Part shown: one piece after another, positions 52,757-62,245 of the stretch | Numbering within the stretch: the stretch's first letter is position 1 | Layout of the letters: each line of letters begins with the position of its first letter | Origin: JBDHHQ01 sp039586035 | Lineage (GTDB): Bacteria > Gemmatimonadota > Gemmatimonadetes > Longimicrobiales > Gaopeijiaceae | Assembly: GCA_039586035.1 (NCBI GenBank) | Contig: JBDHLD010000035.1 | Location: forward strand, 5,275-69,274 | Direction: 5' to 3' | Length of the DNA stretch: 64,000 nucleotides | Notes under the pieces: generated by a model | Seen by the model: the letters and a program-made list of their open reading frames with translations, nothing else | Databases searched by the model: none | What the model was told of the DNA's origin: nothing | Translations under genes and position numbers: made by a program

Positions 52757-53524
52757 ATGATCGAGTACCGAAACGTCCACAAGGCGTTCGACGTGCCCGT
52801 GCTCTCCGGCGTGGATCTCACGGTCGAGACGGGCGAGATGTTCGCCCTGTTCGGCCCCTCTGGGACAGGCAAGAGCGTCCTGCTGAAGACGACCATCGAC
52901 TTGATCTGCCCGGACAAGGGCGACGTGCGCGTTGACGGCGAGTCCGTGTACTACTCGGGCAGGGGCACCCTGGAACGGGTCCGCCGCAAGGTCGGATACG
53001 TGTTTCAGTACGCAGCCCTCTTCGACTCGCTCAGCGTCCGCGAGAATGTCCTCATGGGCCTTCCCGAAGACGAGCTCCGCCGCCTGAGCGCGAAGGAACA
53101 GTCAGCGCGCGTGTGGAAGACGCTGGAGCAGGTGAACCTCGATCCCAGGGTGGTGATGGGGAAGCTCCCTGCCGAGCTCTCCGGTGGGATGAAGAAACGG
53201 GTGGGAATCGCGCGGGCGATCGTGGGTGAGCCCGAGATCCTGCTCTGGGACGAGCCCACGACCGGCCTGGATCCGATGAACACGGCGGCCGTCGAGCGGC
53301 TGATCGCCCAGCTTGACGAAGAGCTGGAGGTCACTTCCCTGATCGTTACGCATGATATCGAGGGCGGGCTCCTCATGTGTGATCGCGTCGCGCTGCTGGA
53401 AGGCGGGCGCCTACGTTTCCTGGGCACCCCTGACGAATTCCGTATCTCGGAGGACCCCGTGGTCCGCGCATTCGCAGACCGAAGCGCGGCCGAGGCGGCC
53501 CTCGACGTACTCGAGGTTTCATGA
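52757..53524 (+). CDS. mlaF: MlaF-type lipid ABC ATPase
   Basis: A 255-residue ATPase from ATG 52757, eleven bases after GGAGG. Walker A GPSGTGKSVLL, signature ELSGGMKKRVGIARAI (GG-MKKR is typical of MlaF), Walker B LLWDEPTTGLDP and H-loop VTHD are intact. MlaF-specific FQYAALFDSLSVRENVLMGL is present. It powers MlaE. Its stop shares ATGA with the mlaD start. Confidence 0.95.
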   Translation: MIEYRNVHKAFDVPVLSGVDLTVETGEMFALFGPSGTGKSVLLKTTIDLICPDKGDVRVDGESVYYSGRGTLERVRRKVGYVFQYAALFDSLSVRENVLMGLPEDELRRLSAKEQSARVWKTLEQVNLDPRVVMGKLPAELSGGMKKRVGIARAIVGEPEILLWDEPTTGLDPMNTAAVERLIAQLDEELEVTSLIVTHDIEGGLLMCDRVALLEGGRLRFLGTPDEFRISEDPVVRAFADRSAAEAALDVLEVS

Positions 53525-54492
53525 GCCAAGACGACACTCCCCGGACGAGAGGCCGCAGAGACGGCCCCAGTGAACAGGACCTCCGCAACGCGTCGCCAGC
53601 GGCCGCGGGCAACCGATATGCGCGCGTCGGAGTCTTCGTGCTGGTCGGATTCTTCTCGTTCGTTGCGGCGCTCTTTCTCCTCACCGACCCGTCCACGTTT
53701 CGGGGCCGCTACTTCCTGACCACGACCGTCGACGACGCCGGCGGGCTGAGAAAGGGCGATCCCGTGCAGATGCGGGGCGTGAACATCGGGCGGACGCACG
53801 ACTTCGAGCTGCTCGGCGACCAGGTGCGGGTCACCCTGGAGGTCGAGGGCCAGTGGCGCGTTCCTGTGGACTCCCGCGGCCGGCTGATCGAGCTTGGGGT
53901 CCTCGGCGGCAAGATCGTCGAGGTCCTCCCCGGCAGCTCTTCCGAATACCTCGAGTCGGGAGAGAACATCCCGGGGGTGGAGTACATGGGGCTGCTCGGT
54001 ACCGCCGAGGTCCTGGGCGAGAGAGCAGACGTCATCATGGGCCGGGTGGAGGATATGCTCTCGGAGCCTACCATCGAGGCCGTGCAGGCCAGCGCGCAGG
54101 ATCTCCGGGAGCTCCTGAAGGAGCTGAGCGCACTGGCCCAGGATCAGAGCCGTCAGGTCGCCGACCTCACCGCCAGCCTGAACCGTACCGCGCAGAGCCT
54201 GGAGGAGACCAGCGCCGCCGGACCCGATCTGGCCAGCGCCGCGACGAGCGCTGCAACCCGGGCCGACTCCACGTTGGCGCAGCTCAATCGCACGAGCGTG
54301 CGCCTGGACGGGGTCGCGAACAGCCTCGGGTCGATCCTGGAGCGCATCGATCGCGGAGAAGGGACGCTGGGTCAGCTCGCTACCAACGACAGCCTCTACC
54401 ACACGCTGACTGCGGCCGTGGAAAGCGTGCAGCTTCTGGCCACGGACCTTCGGGAGCACCCAGAGCGCTACGTGAAGGTCTCCGTGTTCTGA
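53521..54492 (+). CDS. mlaD: MCE-domain protein (MlaD type)
   Basis: A 323-residue protein: a disordered N-terminus of ~30 residues, one membrane anchor (VGVFVLVGFFSFVAALFLLT), an MCE domain (GLRKGDPVQMRGVNIGRTHD, LGGKIVEVLPGSS) and a long coiled coil with Gln/Asn/Ala-rich heptads (residues ~175-300). The C-terminal DREHPERYVKVSVF-like end is typical of these longer MlaD proteins. It should form a ring that contacts MlaE and channels lipid across the periplasm. mlaB and mlaC are not adjacent, so the soluble carrier is encoded elsewhere. Confidence 0.93.
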   Translation: MSQDDTPRTRGRRDGPSEQDLRNASPAAAGNRYARVGVFVLVGFFSFVAALFLLTDPSTFRGRYFLTTTVDDAGGLRKGDPVQMRGVNIGRTHDFELLGDQVRVTLEVEGQWRVPVDSRGRLIELGVLGGKIVEVLPGSSSEYLESGENIPGVEYMGLLGTAEVLGERADVIMGRVEDMLSEPTIEAVQASAQDLRELLKELSALAQDQSRQVADLTASLNRTAQSLEETSAAGPDLASAATSAATRADSTLAQLNRTSVRLDGVANSLGSILERIDRGEGTLGQLATNDSLYHTLTAAVESVQLLATDLREHPERYVKVSVF

Positions 54493-54552
54493 GCGGAACG
54501 GACAATGGCGCTGCCCGGGGTGGATCCGGGCGTCGTGAGCGCCTAGCAGCAA

Positions 54553-54589
54553 GACGGCCCGGCTCTCGAGGAGCCGGGCCGTCGCTTTG
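54553..54589 (+). terminator. Intrinsic terminator of the mlaEFD operon
   Basis: GACGGCCCGGCTC (54553-54565) pairs perfectly with GAGCCGGGCCGTC (54571-54583), a 13-base-pair stem around a five-base loop, followed by GCTTTG. It lies 61 bases after the mlaD stop and between convergent genes. Confidence 0.8.
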
Positions 54590-54671
54590 TCCATCCCTAC
54601 TCAGGTCTGCGCGGTTGCGCGGACCCTGGGCCGCCGCCGGGTCGCTCGAACCGCCCGCAGCCGCCGCGTTC

Positions 54672-57600
54672 CTACCAGCCGGGTGCGATGTTGAAGCCCC
54701 AGTGCCAGCCCTTCTGTGGGCGCTGCCATGGGTACGCGTAGTAGGCTTCGAAGATCATGAAGCCCAGGATGTTCATCCGGGCCGAGATCCCCGAGGCGAA
54801 CACCGGTTGGGGCGTTACGCCATCCACCACGGACGAGAACGTGAACCGGGGGGTGCAGCTCGCACTCTCCAGACCCTCGCACCGCGTACCGTCCCAGGCC
54901 ACACCGGCGTCGGTAAAGAACACCAGCTCGGTGGGCAGATAGGGGAGGTTGAAGAGGCCGAACTGCTCCGTGCCGAATACCGGAAGTCGCAGCTCCATGT
55001 TGGCGACCCCGAAGCGGTGACCGAACAGGTTCTCCCAGACCGGGCAACCGACGACGCCAACGGTGTTGTCGCTGTTGAGGCCCGTGGTCTGGCACTCGCG
55101 GGCTTCGAAGCTCTCGTTGGCGTAGCCACGGATGAGCGTCTCGTACCCGATGAAAAACGGCTGGATGAGGTTGGTCTGCTCGATCTCCGAGCCGTAGCGA
55201 CCGATGTGGAGGCCCCGGATGGCGAAGGTGAGGTTGCGGGCCGGATTGAAGTACTTCCGCCAATCGAGCGTGAGCGTCCAGTAGTTGATGGTACCCACCG
55301 TGGCCCCCACCTCGAAGCGGGACCGGCCGCCCCGGATCGGAGAGGTGAAGCCGAAGAAGGAGTTGTCTCCTACCAAAGCCACGGACGTGGACGCGAGGTT
55401 CAGCGGATCGGGCGAGGGCAGGCTCTCCTTCTGCCGGTCCAGCACCTGTCCGAACGGATCGGTGATGAACGTCTCCTGCTCGTAGTCGTAGCTGTAGCGC
55501 GTGAATCCGCCGTTGATCTCGAACCGGCGCGTCTGCGTGAACGGGTAGGCCAACAAGCCGCCCACCTGGTCGATGAACAGCCGCTGCCGCAGCAGGATCA
55601 CGTCCTGGGTCCCGTTCGGATTGAAGCGAACCGCGCTCCTCGTGAAGTTGAGCGGCGTCCTTCCTCCGGACACACCCCAGTTCCAGCGGCGCTTCATGTT
55701 CTGGTAAAAGACCTGACCGCCGATGTCCTTGAGCGTTCCGTTCGCCTGGACGGCCACGCCGAGGATCCGGTCACCGAGCATGTCGCTGAAGTATGCCGCA
55801 GCACCGCCGCCGATGTAGGTGCCGAATCGGTCCGCTGCGACGCCGAACGACGGCTGGCCCACGTAGTCCAGCGCAAGCCCCGACGAGTATTCCTCGATCT
55901 GGGACATGGCCGCAGCGGTCTGAAGGCCCGTTGACCAGTCTTCGAGATACCGGGCCACCCTGCTGGCGAACTCGGGCTCCGCCGGGGGAAGCAGACGGCC
56001 CACGGACTCGGTGGCCGAGGCCACGCGAGATACGCGCTCCGGGGACCCGGAGGTCACGTCCAGCGTGTAGATGTGGAACTGGAACTCGTCGAAGACCGAG
56101 AACGCCATGGTCCCGGCCTCGTTGGCCACGCTCATGGCCGGCGCCATCCCGGTGATGCCGCTCACGCCGGTAGCGATGCGCGTGATGCGGTGCACCTCGT
56201 CGGTCGCCAACGTGAGGCGGTAGACGTCGCTGAACCCGTCGACGTCGGAGATGAAGTAGAGGCTTTCGCCGTCCGGCGCGAACTGGGGGTTCATGTGCTT
56301 GACGTCGCCGAACAGCTCGAGGAGCTCGATGTTCCCCGAGGCCACGTCCATGATGGCCAGCTGCGGTTGGCTGTAGGTCAAGCGATCGAAGTCGGTTTCG
56401 GCACCCCGATCCGTCGAGAAGACGATCTTGGTGCCGTCCGGTGACCAGTCGGGCTGAAAGTCGCCGTGGCGGTCATAGGTGAGCTGACGCGTGACACCGA
56501 CCTCCAGGTCGTAGACGTAGATGTCCGTCATCCCGCCCTGGGTCCCGGAGAACGCTATGAATTGGCCGTCGGGAGACCACGCGGGGTTCGTGATGGCCCC
56601 GACTTCTTCCACGTAGAGGCGGTCGAGCACGTCGCCCGAGTCCGTGTCCACGATCACCATCGCGTTGTCCCCGTCAGCGAACACCACGAACGCCAGCCTG
56701 GAGCCGTCGGGAGACCACGACCCCGACGAGTCGATGAAGCGAAGGGCGTCGAAGTGGGGATCCGAGCTGGCGCTCGAGACCTTCTTCACCACCTCGCCGG
56801 TCCGGGCGTCAGCGATGAAGAGATCGAACGAGAACAGGTCTTTTTCCGAGATGAACGCCACGTAGCGTCCGTCCGGGCTCAACGAGGGCGCCACGTTCTG
56901 CCGACCTGCACCCGTCGCGGGCGAGAGCAGCATGGTGCCGATCTCGCCGGGCACGGTCCGACCCTCGATGAGGGGCAGGTAGGCCGACTCGACGGACCGC
57001 CGCCAGCGAGCCGACAGGGAGTCGGAGGTCGTGCCGAGGACCTGGTTCAGCGACGGCTCCCAACCGACGCGCAGCGCGCTCCGGAAGAGCTGCACCACGG
57101 CGTCGTCGCCGTAGGTGCCGCCGATGTAAGCCCACAGCGCCTGCCCGAAGCGGTACGGAAAGAACCTCGACTCCCGAGTCATCTGTTGGATGGTCGGGAA
57201 GTCGTCCCTGCGGACGGCGTCGCGGAGCCACATGGCCGTAAGGGCGTCCTCGCGGCCCACGGACAGGTACTCCGCCATCCCTTCGATCGACCACAGCGGC
57301 AGCCGGAACAGGCCCGGGAGACCCCCACCGGCACGGGACTGGGCGATGTTGTATTGGAAGGCGTGGACCAGCTCGTGGCCGAGCACGTGGTCAGTGGCCG
57401 CGTACGACTCGCCCAGGGGCATGATCACACGGTTCTTCAGCGATTCGGTGACACCTCCGGTGCCCTCGCTGATGAATCCGCTCAGGGTGTTGGTCTGCTG
57501 GAAGTCCGGGTGGTCGGCGTAGAAGATGACGGGCTTGGAGGCCTCGAACTCGTGCTGAAACGTGCGGGCCAGCCGCTCGTACCACCGCTCTCCCATGCGG

Positions 57601-57785
57601 GCGGCGTCGATGACCGCGTCGTACTCTTCGGGATAGAAGTGGATGTCGAAGTGACTCGTCTTCAGGATGCTGAAGTCGAAGCTCTCGTACTGGACCTTGT
57701 TCCTCCCGAAGTACTGCGCCGAGACAGGCGTGGCGATCACCGCCAGGAGGGAGAGAAGCAGGGCCGACCGCAGGATGGCACTCAT
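54672..57785 (-). CDS. Secreted metalloprotease-propeller-outer membrane barrel fusion
   Basis: A 1037-residue protein from ATG 57785 with a signal peptide (LLLSLLAVIATPVSAQY). Residues ~25-270 hold a gluzincin-like (peptidase MA) domain with HELVH (His137, Glu138, His141) and a downstream Glu in WSIEGMAEYL. A TolB/WD40 propeller follows to about residue 600 with many SPDG repeats (PSLSPDGRYVAFISE, PAWSPDGQFIAFSGT). The last ~400 residues are a BamA/Omp85-like beta-barrel with alternating strands and a terminal Trp (IAPGW), as outer-membrane proteins have. The likely picture is an outer-membrane protein displaying a protease; the combination is unusual. ATG 57830 is an alternative start. Confidence 0.85.
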   Translation of the reverse strand: MSAILRSALLLSLLAVIATPVSAQYFGRNKVQYESFDFSILKTSHFDIHFYPEEYDAVIDAARMGERWYERLARTFQHEFEASKPVIFYADHPDFQQTNTLSGFISEGTGGVTESLKNRVIMPLGESYAATDHVLGHELVHAFQYNIAQSRAGGGLPGLFRLPLWSIEGMAEYLSVGREDALTAMWLRDAVRRDDFPTIQQMTRESRFFPYRFGQALWAYIGGTYGDDAVVQLFRSALRVGWEPSLNQVLGTTSDSLSARWRRSVESAYLPLIEGRTVPGEIGTMLLSPATGAGRQNVAPSLSPDGRYVAFISEKDLFSFDLFIADARTGEVVKKVSSASSDPHFDALRFIDSSGSWSPDGSRLAFVVFADGDNAMVIVDTDSGDVLDRLYVEEVGAITNPAWSPDGQFIAFSGTQGGMTDIYVYDLEVGVTRQLTYDRHGDFQPDWSPDGTKIVFSTDRGAETDFDRLTYSQPQLAIMDVASGNIELLELFGDVKHMNPQFAPDGESLYFISDVDGFSDVYRLTLATDEVHRITRIATGVSGITGMAPAMSVANEAGTMAFSVFDEFQFHIYTLDVTSGSPERVSRVASATESVGRLLPPAEPEFASRVARYLEDWSTGLQTAAAMSQIEEYSSGLALDYVGQPSFGVAADRFGTYIGGGAAAYFSDMLGDRILGVAVQANGTLKDIGGQVFYQNMKRRWNWGVSGGRTPLNFTRSAVRFNPNGTQDVILLRQRLFIDQVGGLLAYPFTQTRRFEINGGFTRYSYDYEQETFITDPFGQVLDRQKESLPSPDPLNLASTSVALVGDNSFFGFTSPIRGGRSRFEVGATVGTINYWTLTLDWRKYFNPARNLTFAIRGLHIGRYGSEIEQTNLIQPFFIGYETLIRGYANESFEARECQTTGLNSDNTVGVVGCPVWENLFGHRFGVANMELRLPVFGTEQFGLFNLPYLPTELVFFTDAGVAWDGTRCEGLESASCTPRFTFSSVVDGVTPQPVFASGISARMNILGFMIFEAYYAYPWQRPQKGWHWGFNIAPGW

Positions 57786-58144
57786 GCACTTCGAGTGGCG
57801 GACGGAGGTCAGGTCAATCATTCGGCACACCTTCCAGCCGGGTGGTTCAAGGCACCCACCGGACGGAGGCCCGCCGGATGACTCGTCATCACACTACTTG
57901 GTCCACGGATCTTTTTTATCTTATCGTCCCCTACACGCTCTCGCACCTCAGGGTCCCCGGGGCGAGACCGTTCAGGAAACGCGTTTGTCGGAGAGAACGG
58001 TTCCCGGCAGGCAAAATCTCAGGGCATCACGGCTGGGCCCGTCCTTCATCAGAGGATCATACGCTCTTGATCCAGATTCATTCCAGCGCTTGGCGAAGGC
58101 GATGCAATCCGCGGCGCGAGAGGCGTGACCGGAGACCGAGGCGC
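57786..58144. other. Divergent intergenic region
   Basis: About 360 bases containing the palindrome GATGACTCGTCATC (57877-57890) and a T-rich patch (ATCTTTTTTATCTTATC, ~57909-57925) that likely carries promoter elements for one or both divergent genes. No small gene is convincing. Confidence 0.4.
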
Positions 58145-59404
58145 TTGGACCGTAGCGCGGTCTTCCTGACGGCGGCGGCGGCGGTCTTGGCCGGTCCGCC
58201 GGCGTGCTCTCCATCCTCAGACAGCGACGGGGCCCTTCACGTTAGGGAGATCTCTTCGCCGTCCGCCCCGAGCAGCGGAGAGCCGCACCTCGAGGCTGTC
58301 GGCGACGGGGTCCTGCTCTCGTGGACCGAGCCCGCACCGGAAGGGGGTCACCAGGTCATGGTCGCGACCCTCCACGGTGACGCCTGGAGCGATCCCGTCC
58401 GCCTGGTCCGAAGCGACAGCCTCTTCGTCAATTGGGCCGACTTTCCCATGGTGGCGTCGACGGCCCCGGACGTGCTCGCCGCGCACTGGCTCGTGCGAGG
58501 GCCCGCCGGCGGTGTCGACTACCGGATCGAGGTCGCCTTGTCGAGAGACGGCGGGGCTTCGTGGTCGCCGCCGTGGACACCCCATGAGGACGACACCCGC
58601 ACCGAGCACGGCTTCGTGAGCTTGTTCGCGACGCCGGACGGCGGAACGGGCGTCGTGTGGCTCGACGGCCGGGACTACGCCAACCGGGAGGACGGAACCC
58701 ACGACGCGGACGAGGGGCACGGCGGCGGCGACGGGCAGATGACCCTCCGCTTTCGGAGCATCGGCCTCGACGGGATGCCCGGCGAGGAGGTGCTCCTGGA
58801 CGCCCGCAGCTGTGACTGCTGCCAGACCGCGGCCGCCGTCACCACCGCAGGGCCCATCGTGGCCTACCGGGACCGTTCGGCCGACGAGATCCGTGACATC
58901 TTCGTCGTGCGGTGGACCCCCGACGGTTGGACCGAGCCGGTGGCCGTTCACGAAGACGGCTGGCACATCGCCGGCTGCCCGGTGAACGGCCCCGCCATGG
59001 CCGCGCGTGGTTCCCGCGTAGCGTTGGCGTGGTTCACGGGCGCCCAGGACACGCCCAGGGTCAAGCTGGCGTTCTCGACGGACGAGGGGGTCTCGTTCAC
59101 CGCCCCGATCCAGGTGGACGACGGACATCCGGAGGGGCGGGTCGACGTCGTGCTCGACGCCGAGGGCAGCGCCTGGGTCTCCTGGCTGGAGCGGACCGGT
59201 CAGGGCGCAGACGTCCGGGTCCGCAGGGTCTGGCCGGATGGGACGGTGTCGCCGGCTGCGGTGGTCGCCGCGTCGAGCGAGAGCCGGGCCAGCGGCTTTC
59301 CGCGCATGGTCGAGGATCCGGCGGGTGGCTTGGTCGTCGCCTGGACCGATCCCCGGGACCCGGCCCGTGTGCGGGTGGCGCGACTCGCGGCGGAGACACC
59401 GTGA
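58145..59404 (+). CDS. Sialidase-like (BNR) lipoprotein
   Basis: A 419-residue protein from TTG 58145. The lipoprotein signal ends AGPPAC with an imperfect lipobox. The body is a six-bladed sialidase-like propeller; BNR-type blocks include VALSRDGGASWSPPW, LAFSTDEGVSFTAPIQVDD and AWVSWLERTGQGADVRVRRV. A striking SCDCCQTAA motif holds three Cys. Catalytic residues of true sialidases (Arg triad, Tyr/Glu) are not evident, so a binding or structural role is possible. Its stop overlaps the next start as GTGA, so translation of the two is coupled. Confidence 0.82.
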   Translation: MDRSAVFLTAAAAVLAGPPACSPSSDSDGALHVREISSPSAPSSGEPHLEAVGDGVLLSWTEPAPEGGHQVMVATLHGDAWSDPVRLVRSDSLFVNWADFPMVASTAPDVLAAHWLVRGPAGGVDYRIEVALSRDGGASWSPPWTPHEDDTRTEHGFVSLFATPDGGTGVVWLDGRDYANREDGTHDADEGHGGGDGQMTLRFRSIGLDGMPGEEVLLDARSCDCCQTAAAVTTAGPIVAYRDRSADEIRDIFVVRWTPDGWTEPVAVHEDGWHIAGCPVNGPAMAARGSRVALAWFTGAQDTPRVKLAFSTDEGVSFTAPIQVDDGHPEGRVDVVLDAEGSAWVSWLERTGQGADVRVRRVWPDGTVSPAAVVAASSESRASGFPRMVEDPAGGLVVAWTDPRDPARVRVARLAAETP

Positions 59405-60495
59405 ATCAAGACACCGTGGAGACGCCTGCCGCGCTCGTCGACCTGGAGCGCGTCGAACGCAACGTCGAACGCATGGCCAGCTACTGCCGGGCCCACTCGC
59501 TGGCGTGGCGGCCGCACGTCAAAACCCACAAGAGCCGACGCCTGGCCCGACTGGAGTTGGAGGCGGGGGCCGTTGGGCTGACCGTGGCCACCCCCTTCGA
59601 GGCCGAGGTCATGTCCGACGTGACCGACGATCTCTTTCTCGCGTATCCGCCGGCGGGGGCCGAGAAGCTCGCGCGGCTCATGGCGCTGCCCGACAGGGTG
59701 AGGCTGTCGGTGGCCCTCGACGCGGTCGAGCTCCTCGACGCGCTGGCCGCGGCGGCTGTCGCGAAGGGCCGATCCGTCCAGGTGCTCGTCGAGCTGGACG
59801 TTGGAGCTCGCCGGGTCGGCGTGACCACGCCCGCCGAGGCGGTCGCGCTGGCACGCAGGGCCGCCGATCTGCCTGGCGTCAACTACGGCGGCGTGGCGTT
59901 CTACCCCGGTCACATACGCAAACCCCAGGCCGAGCAAGACCCTGCGCTCCGCGAGCTGTCCGCTCTGCTGGGACGCTTCCGCGACGCCCTCGAGCAGGCG
60001 GATCTGGCGCCGGAGGTCATCAGCGGCGGATCCACGCCGACGGCCTTCGGGAGCCACCTGGTCGACGGGCTCACCGAGATCCGGCCGGGCACGTGCATCT
60101 TTCAGGACCGTGACATCGTCCGGATGGAAGTGGCCGGCTGGGACGAGCTGGCCTACACGGTGCTCGCCACCGTCGTGAGCACGGCCGTGCCGGGGCGGGC
60201 GGCCATCGACGCCGGATCCAAGGCACTGTCGAAGGAGTCGTTCCGGTCCGGCGGATCGGGCTTCGGTGTGCTCTACGACCACCCGGAGGTCGAGCTCGTC
60301 TCGCTCTCCGAAGAGCACGGGGTCCTGGATCTCGGTCGAACCGATTGGCGGCCCGCGGTGGGCGAACGGGTCAGGGTCGTGCCCAACCACGTCTGCGTGT
60401 CCGTCAATCTCCAGGATCGGCTTCTCGTGCAGACGACCGGGGGGCTCGAGGCATGGCCCATCGACGCCCGGGGTAGGGGGCTGACGCCGGGCTGA
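59401..60495 (+). CDS. D-threonine aldolase/D-serine dehydratase-like PLP enzyme
   Basis: A 364-residue protein from GTG 59401, overlapping the previous stop by four bases. It has the alanine-racemase-type N-terminal barrel with the PLP Lys in WRPHVKTHKS, followed by LDVGARRVGV, and in the C-terminal domain the metal-binding pair in VVPNHVCVSVN that marks DSD1/D-threonine aldolase enzymes. GGGSTPTAF-like block ISGGSTPTAFGS binds phosphate. It probably cleaves or dehydrates a D-beta-hydroxy amino acid. The coupling to a lipoprotein is unexpected because the enzyme has no signal peptide. Confidence 0.88.
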   Translation: MNQDTVETPAALVDLERVERNVERMASYCRAHSLAWRPHVKTHKSRRLARLELEAGAVGLTVATPFEAEVMSDVTDDLFLAYPPAGAEKLARLMALPDRVRLSVALDAVELLDALAAAAVAKGRSVQVLVELDVGARRVGVTTPAEAVALARRAADLPGVNYGGVAFYPGHIRKPQAEQDPALRELSALLGRFRDALEQADLAPEVISGGSTPTAFGSHLVDGLTEIRPGTCIFQDRDIVRMEVAGWDELAYTVLATVVSTAVPGRAAIDAGSKALSKESFRSGGSGFGVLYDHPEVELVSLSEEHGVLDLGRTDWRPAVGERVRVVPNHVCVSVNLQDRLLVQTTGGLEAWPIDARGRGLTPG

Positions 60496-60675
60496 CCGAG
60501 AGGAACGCGTTCGCCTGCCGACCCACGGGAGTCGCGCCCGCGCCAGGGTTTACACGGCTTGGCCCCTCGGGTATGTTGCCGCGCTCCTGACCGCCCACCC
60601 GGGCCTGTCTGTCGTGCCCCGACGTGTCGGGCGCCGAGGCCCCGGGGGCTCTTCGACTCCCGTATCGGTACCTCC

Positions 60676-61668
60676 TTGGATCGCCTCAGCCCGAGCCGCA
60701 TCGAAGAGATCTTTCACGCTGCCCGCGACGTCACCGCGCTGGTGGTGGGCGACCTCATGCTGGACAAGTACATCACGGGCCACGTCGATCGAATCTCCCC
60801 CGAGGCGCCGGTTCCCGTGGTGCGGGTGGAGTCGGAATCATCGGCCATCGGGGGGGCGGGCAACGTGGCCGCCAACGTGGTGGCGCTGGGAGCCCGGGCC
60901 CGCATCGTGGGCTGTGCGGGCGAGGACGACAACGGAGCGGCCCTCAGGGCCGAGCTGGAGTCGGCGGGCGTGTCGACCGAGGGGCTCGTCACGACGCCCG
61001 GGCGGCCCACCACGGTCAAGACCCGGGTGCTGGCCCGCCACCAACAGGTCGTGCGGGTCGATCGCGAGGACGCCGCGGACGCCACCGAGTCGGTGGCTCG
61101 CGCGTTGACCCGGCAGGTAGAGGAGCTCTCGGCCTCCTGCCAGGTCGTCGTCATGGAGGACTACAACAAAGGGGTGCTGGTCCCGCACGTGGTCAAGGCG
61201 GCGATCGAGGCAGGGAGACGGCACGGCATCCCGACGGTGGTGGATCCCAAGCGCCTGCGGTTCTGGGCCTACGGAGGAGCTTCGGTGTTCAAGCCGAACG
61301 CCAAGGAGCTCGAGGAGAGCCTGGGCGAGCCGATTCACCCCGACGACCCCGACTGGCTGGAGGGGATACGTGAGCGGCTGGAGTGCGAGGTCCTCCTGCT
61401 GACTCTCGGCGAGCACGGCATGGCGGTGAAGGGTAGAGACGGCTCCTATCTGCGGGTGCCGGCCGTGGCCCGGGACGTCTACGACGTGTCGGGAGCCGGC
61501 GACACCGTCACTGCCGTCGTGGCCACGTCGCTCGCTGCCGGTGCCACCGTCGAGGAAGCAGCCATCCTGGCCAATCACGCAGCCGCGATCGAGGTGAGCC
61601 ACGCCGGCGTGGTCACGGTCACCGCGCGAGAGATCCTCGAGCAATACGAGCGGTACAGCAGCCGCTGA
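60676..61668 (+). CDS. PfkB-family kinase, HldE/RfaE1-like
   Basis: A 330-residue ribokinase-fold enzyme from TTG 60676 (no strong ribosome site). It matches heptose-7-phosphate kinases: VVGDLMLDKYITGHVDRISP, EAPVPVVRVESESSAIGGAG, NVAANVVALGA, EDYNKGVL, VVDPKRLRFWAYGGASVFKP, and the catalytic anion hole DVSGAGDTV. It should phosphorylate heptose 7-phosphate at position 1 for LPS or a glycan. The adenylyltransferase half (RfaE2) is not fused to it. Confidence 0.9.
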   Translation: MDRLSPSRIEEIFHAARDVTALVVGDLMLDKYITGHVDRISPEAPVPVVRVESESSAIGGAGNVAANVVALGARARIVGCAGEDDNGAALRAELESAGVSTEGLVTTPGRPTTVKTRVLARHQQVVRVDREDAADATESVARALTRQVEELSASCQVVVMEDYNKGVLVPHVVKAAIEAGRRHGIPTVVDPKRLRFWAYGGASVFKPNAKELEESLGEPIHPDDPDWLEGIRERLECEVLLLTLGEHGMAVKGRDGSYLRVPAVARDVYDVSGAGDTVTAVVATSLAAGATVEEAAILANHAAAIEVSHAGVVTVTAREILEQYERYSSR

Positions 61669-61683
61669 TCCGACGGGGCATCG

Positions 61684-61711
61684 CGGCCCGGGCCGTCGCG
61701 CCCCTTATACA
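61684..61711 (+). promoter_or_regulatory. Palindrome and possible -10 before the RidA gene
   Basis: CGGCCCGGGCCG (61684-61695) is a perfect 12-base palindrome directly after the kinase gene and could end its transcript. TATACA (61706-61711) shortly after resembles a -10 hexamer for the next gene; no good -35 is seen. Confidence 0.35.
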
Positions 61712-61752
61712 CCACTTCACCGTCACGCGAGAGAGAAAGCGGGGATCACGGA

Positions 61753-62139
61753 ATGAGTGAGGCGAGAATCGTACAGACCGAGCAGGCTCCTGCCGCCATC
61801 GGCCCCTATTCCCAGGCGATCGTGAGCGACGGGCTCGTGTTCTGTTCGGGGCAGATCCCCATGGACCCCGAAACCATGCAGCTGACCGAGGGCGACGTCG
61901 CGGATCAGACCGACCAGGTCATGCGCAACCTGGCGGCCGTGCTGGAGGCTGCGGGCGCGTCTCTCAACACTGTGGTCAAGACGACTGTCTTCTTGTCGGA
62001 CATGGGCGACTTCACGGCAATGAACGAGGTCTACGCCCGTCACTTCGGCGACCACAAGCCGGCGCGGGCGACGGTGCAGGCCGCCGCCCTGCCCAAGAAC
62101 GTTTCGGTGGAGATCGAGGCCATAGCCCGGGCCGTGTGA
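61753..62139 (+). CDS. RidA family imine/enamine deaminase
   Basis: A 128-residue protein from ATG 61753. RidA blocks: APAAIGPYSQAI, LVFCSGQIPMDP, NLAAVLEAAGASLNTVVKTT, FTAMNEVYARHFGDHKPARA and the active-site Arg in PARATVQAAALPKNVSVEIE with the terminal Glu. It hydrolyses reactive enamines formed by PLP enzymes; the adjacent PLP enzyme and the alanine-racemase-like protein are plausible sources, but this is inference. Confidence 0.95.
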   Translation: MSEARIVQTEQAPAAIGPYSQAIVSDGLVFCSGQIPMDPETMQLTEGDVADQTDQVMRNLAAVLEAAGASLNTVVKTTVFLSDMGDFTAMNEVYARHFGDHKPARATVQAAALPKNVSVEIEAIARAV

Positions 62140-62245
62140 CGCCAACGGGCACCCGGCCGTGGATGGCTCGAGTCATCCGACAACGCCGGACGCCATCGTA
62201 CGCCCCGACAGATGTCGTGCCTTCATATCTAGAAAGGACAACAAC

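Noticed and set aside
53853..55934. 693-codon plus-strand frame spanning the mlaD end and the barrel gene
   Set aside because: It crosses a perfect terminator hairpin and two real genes in other frames.
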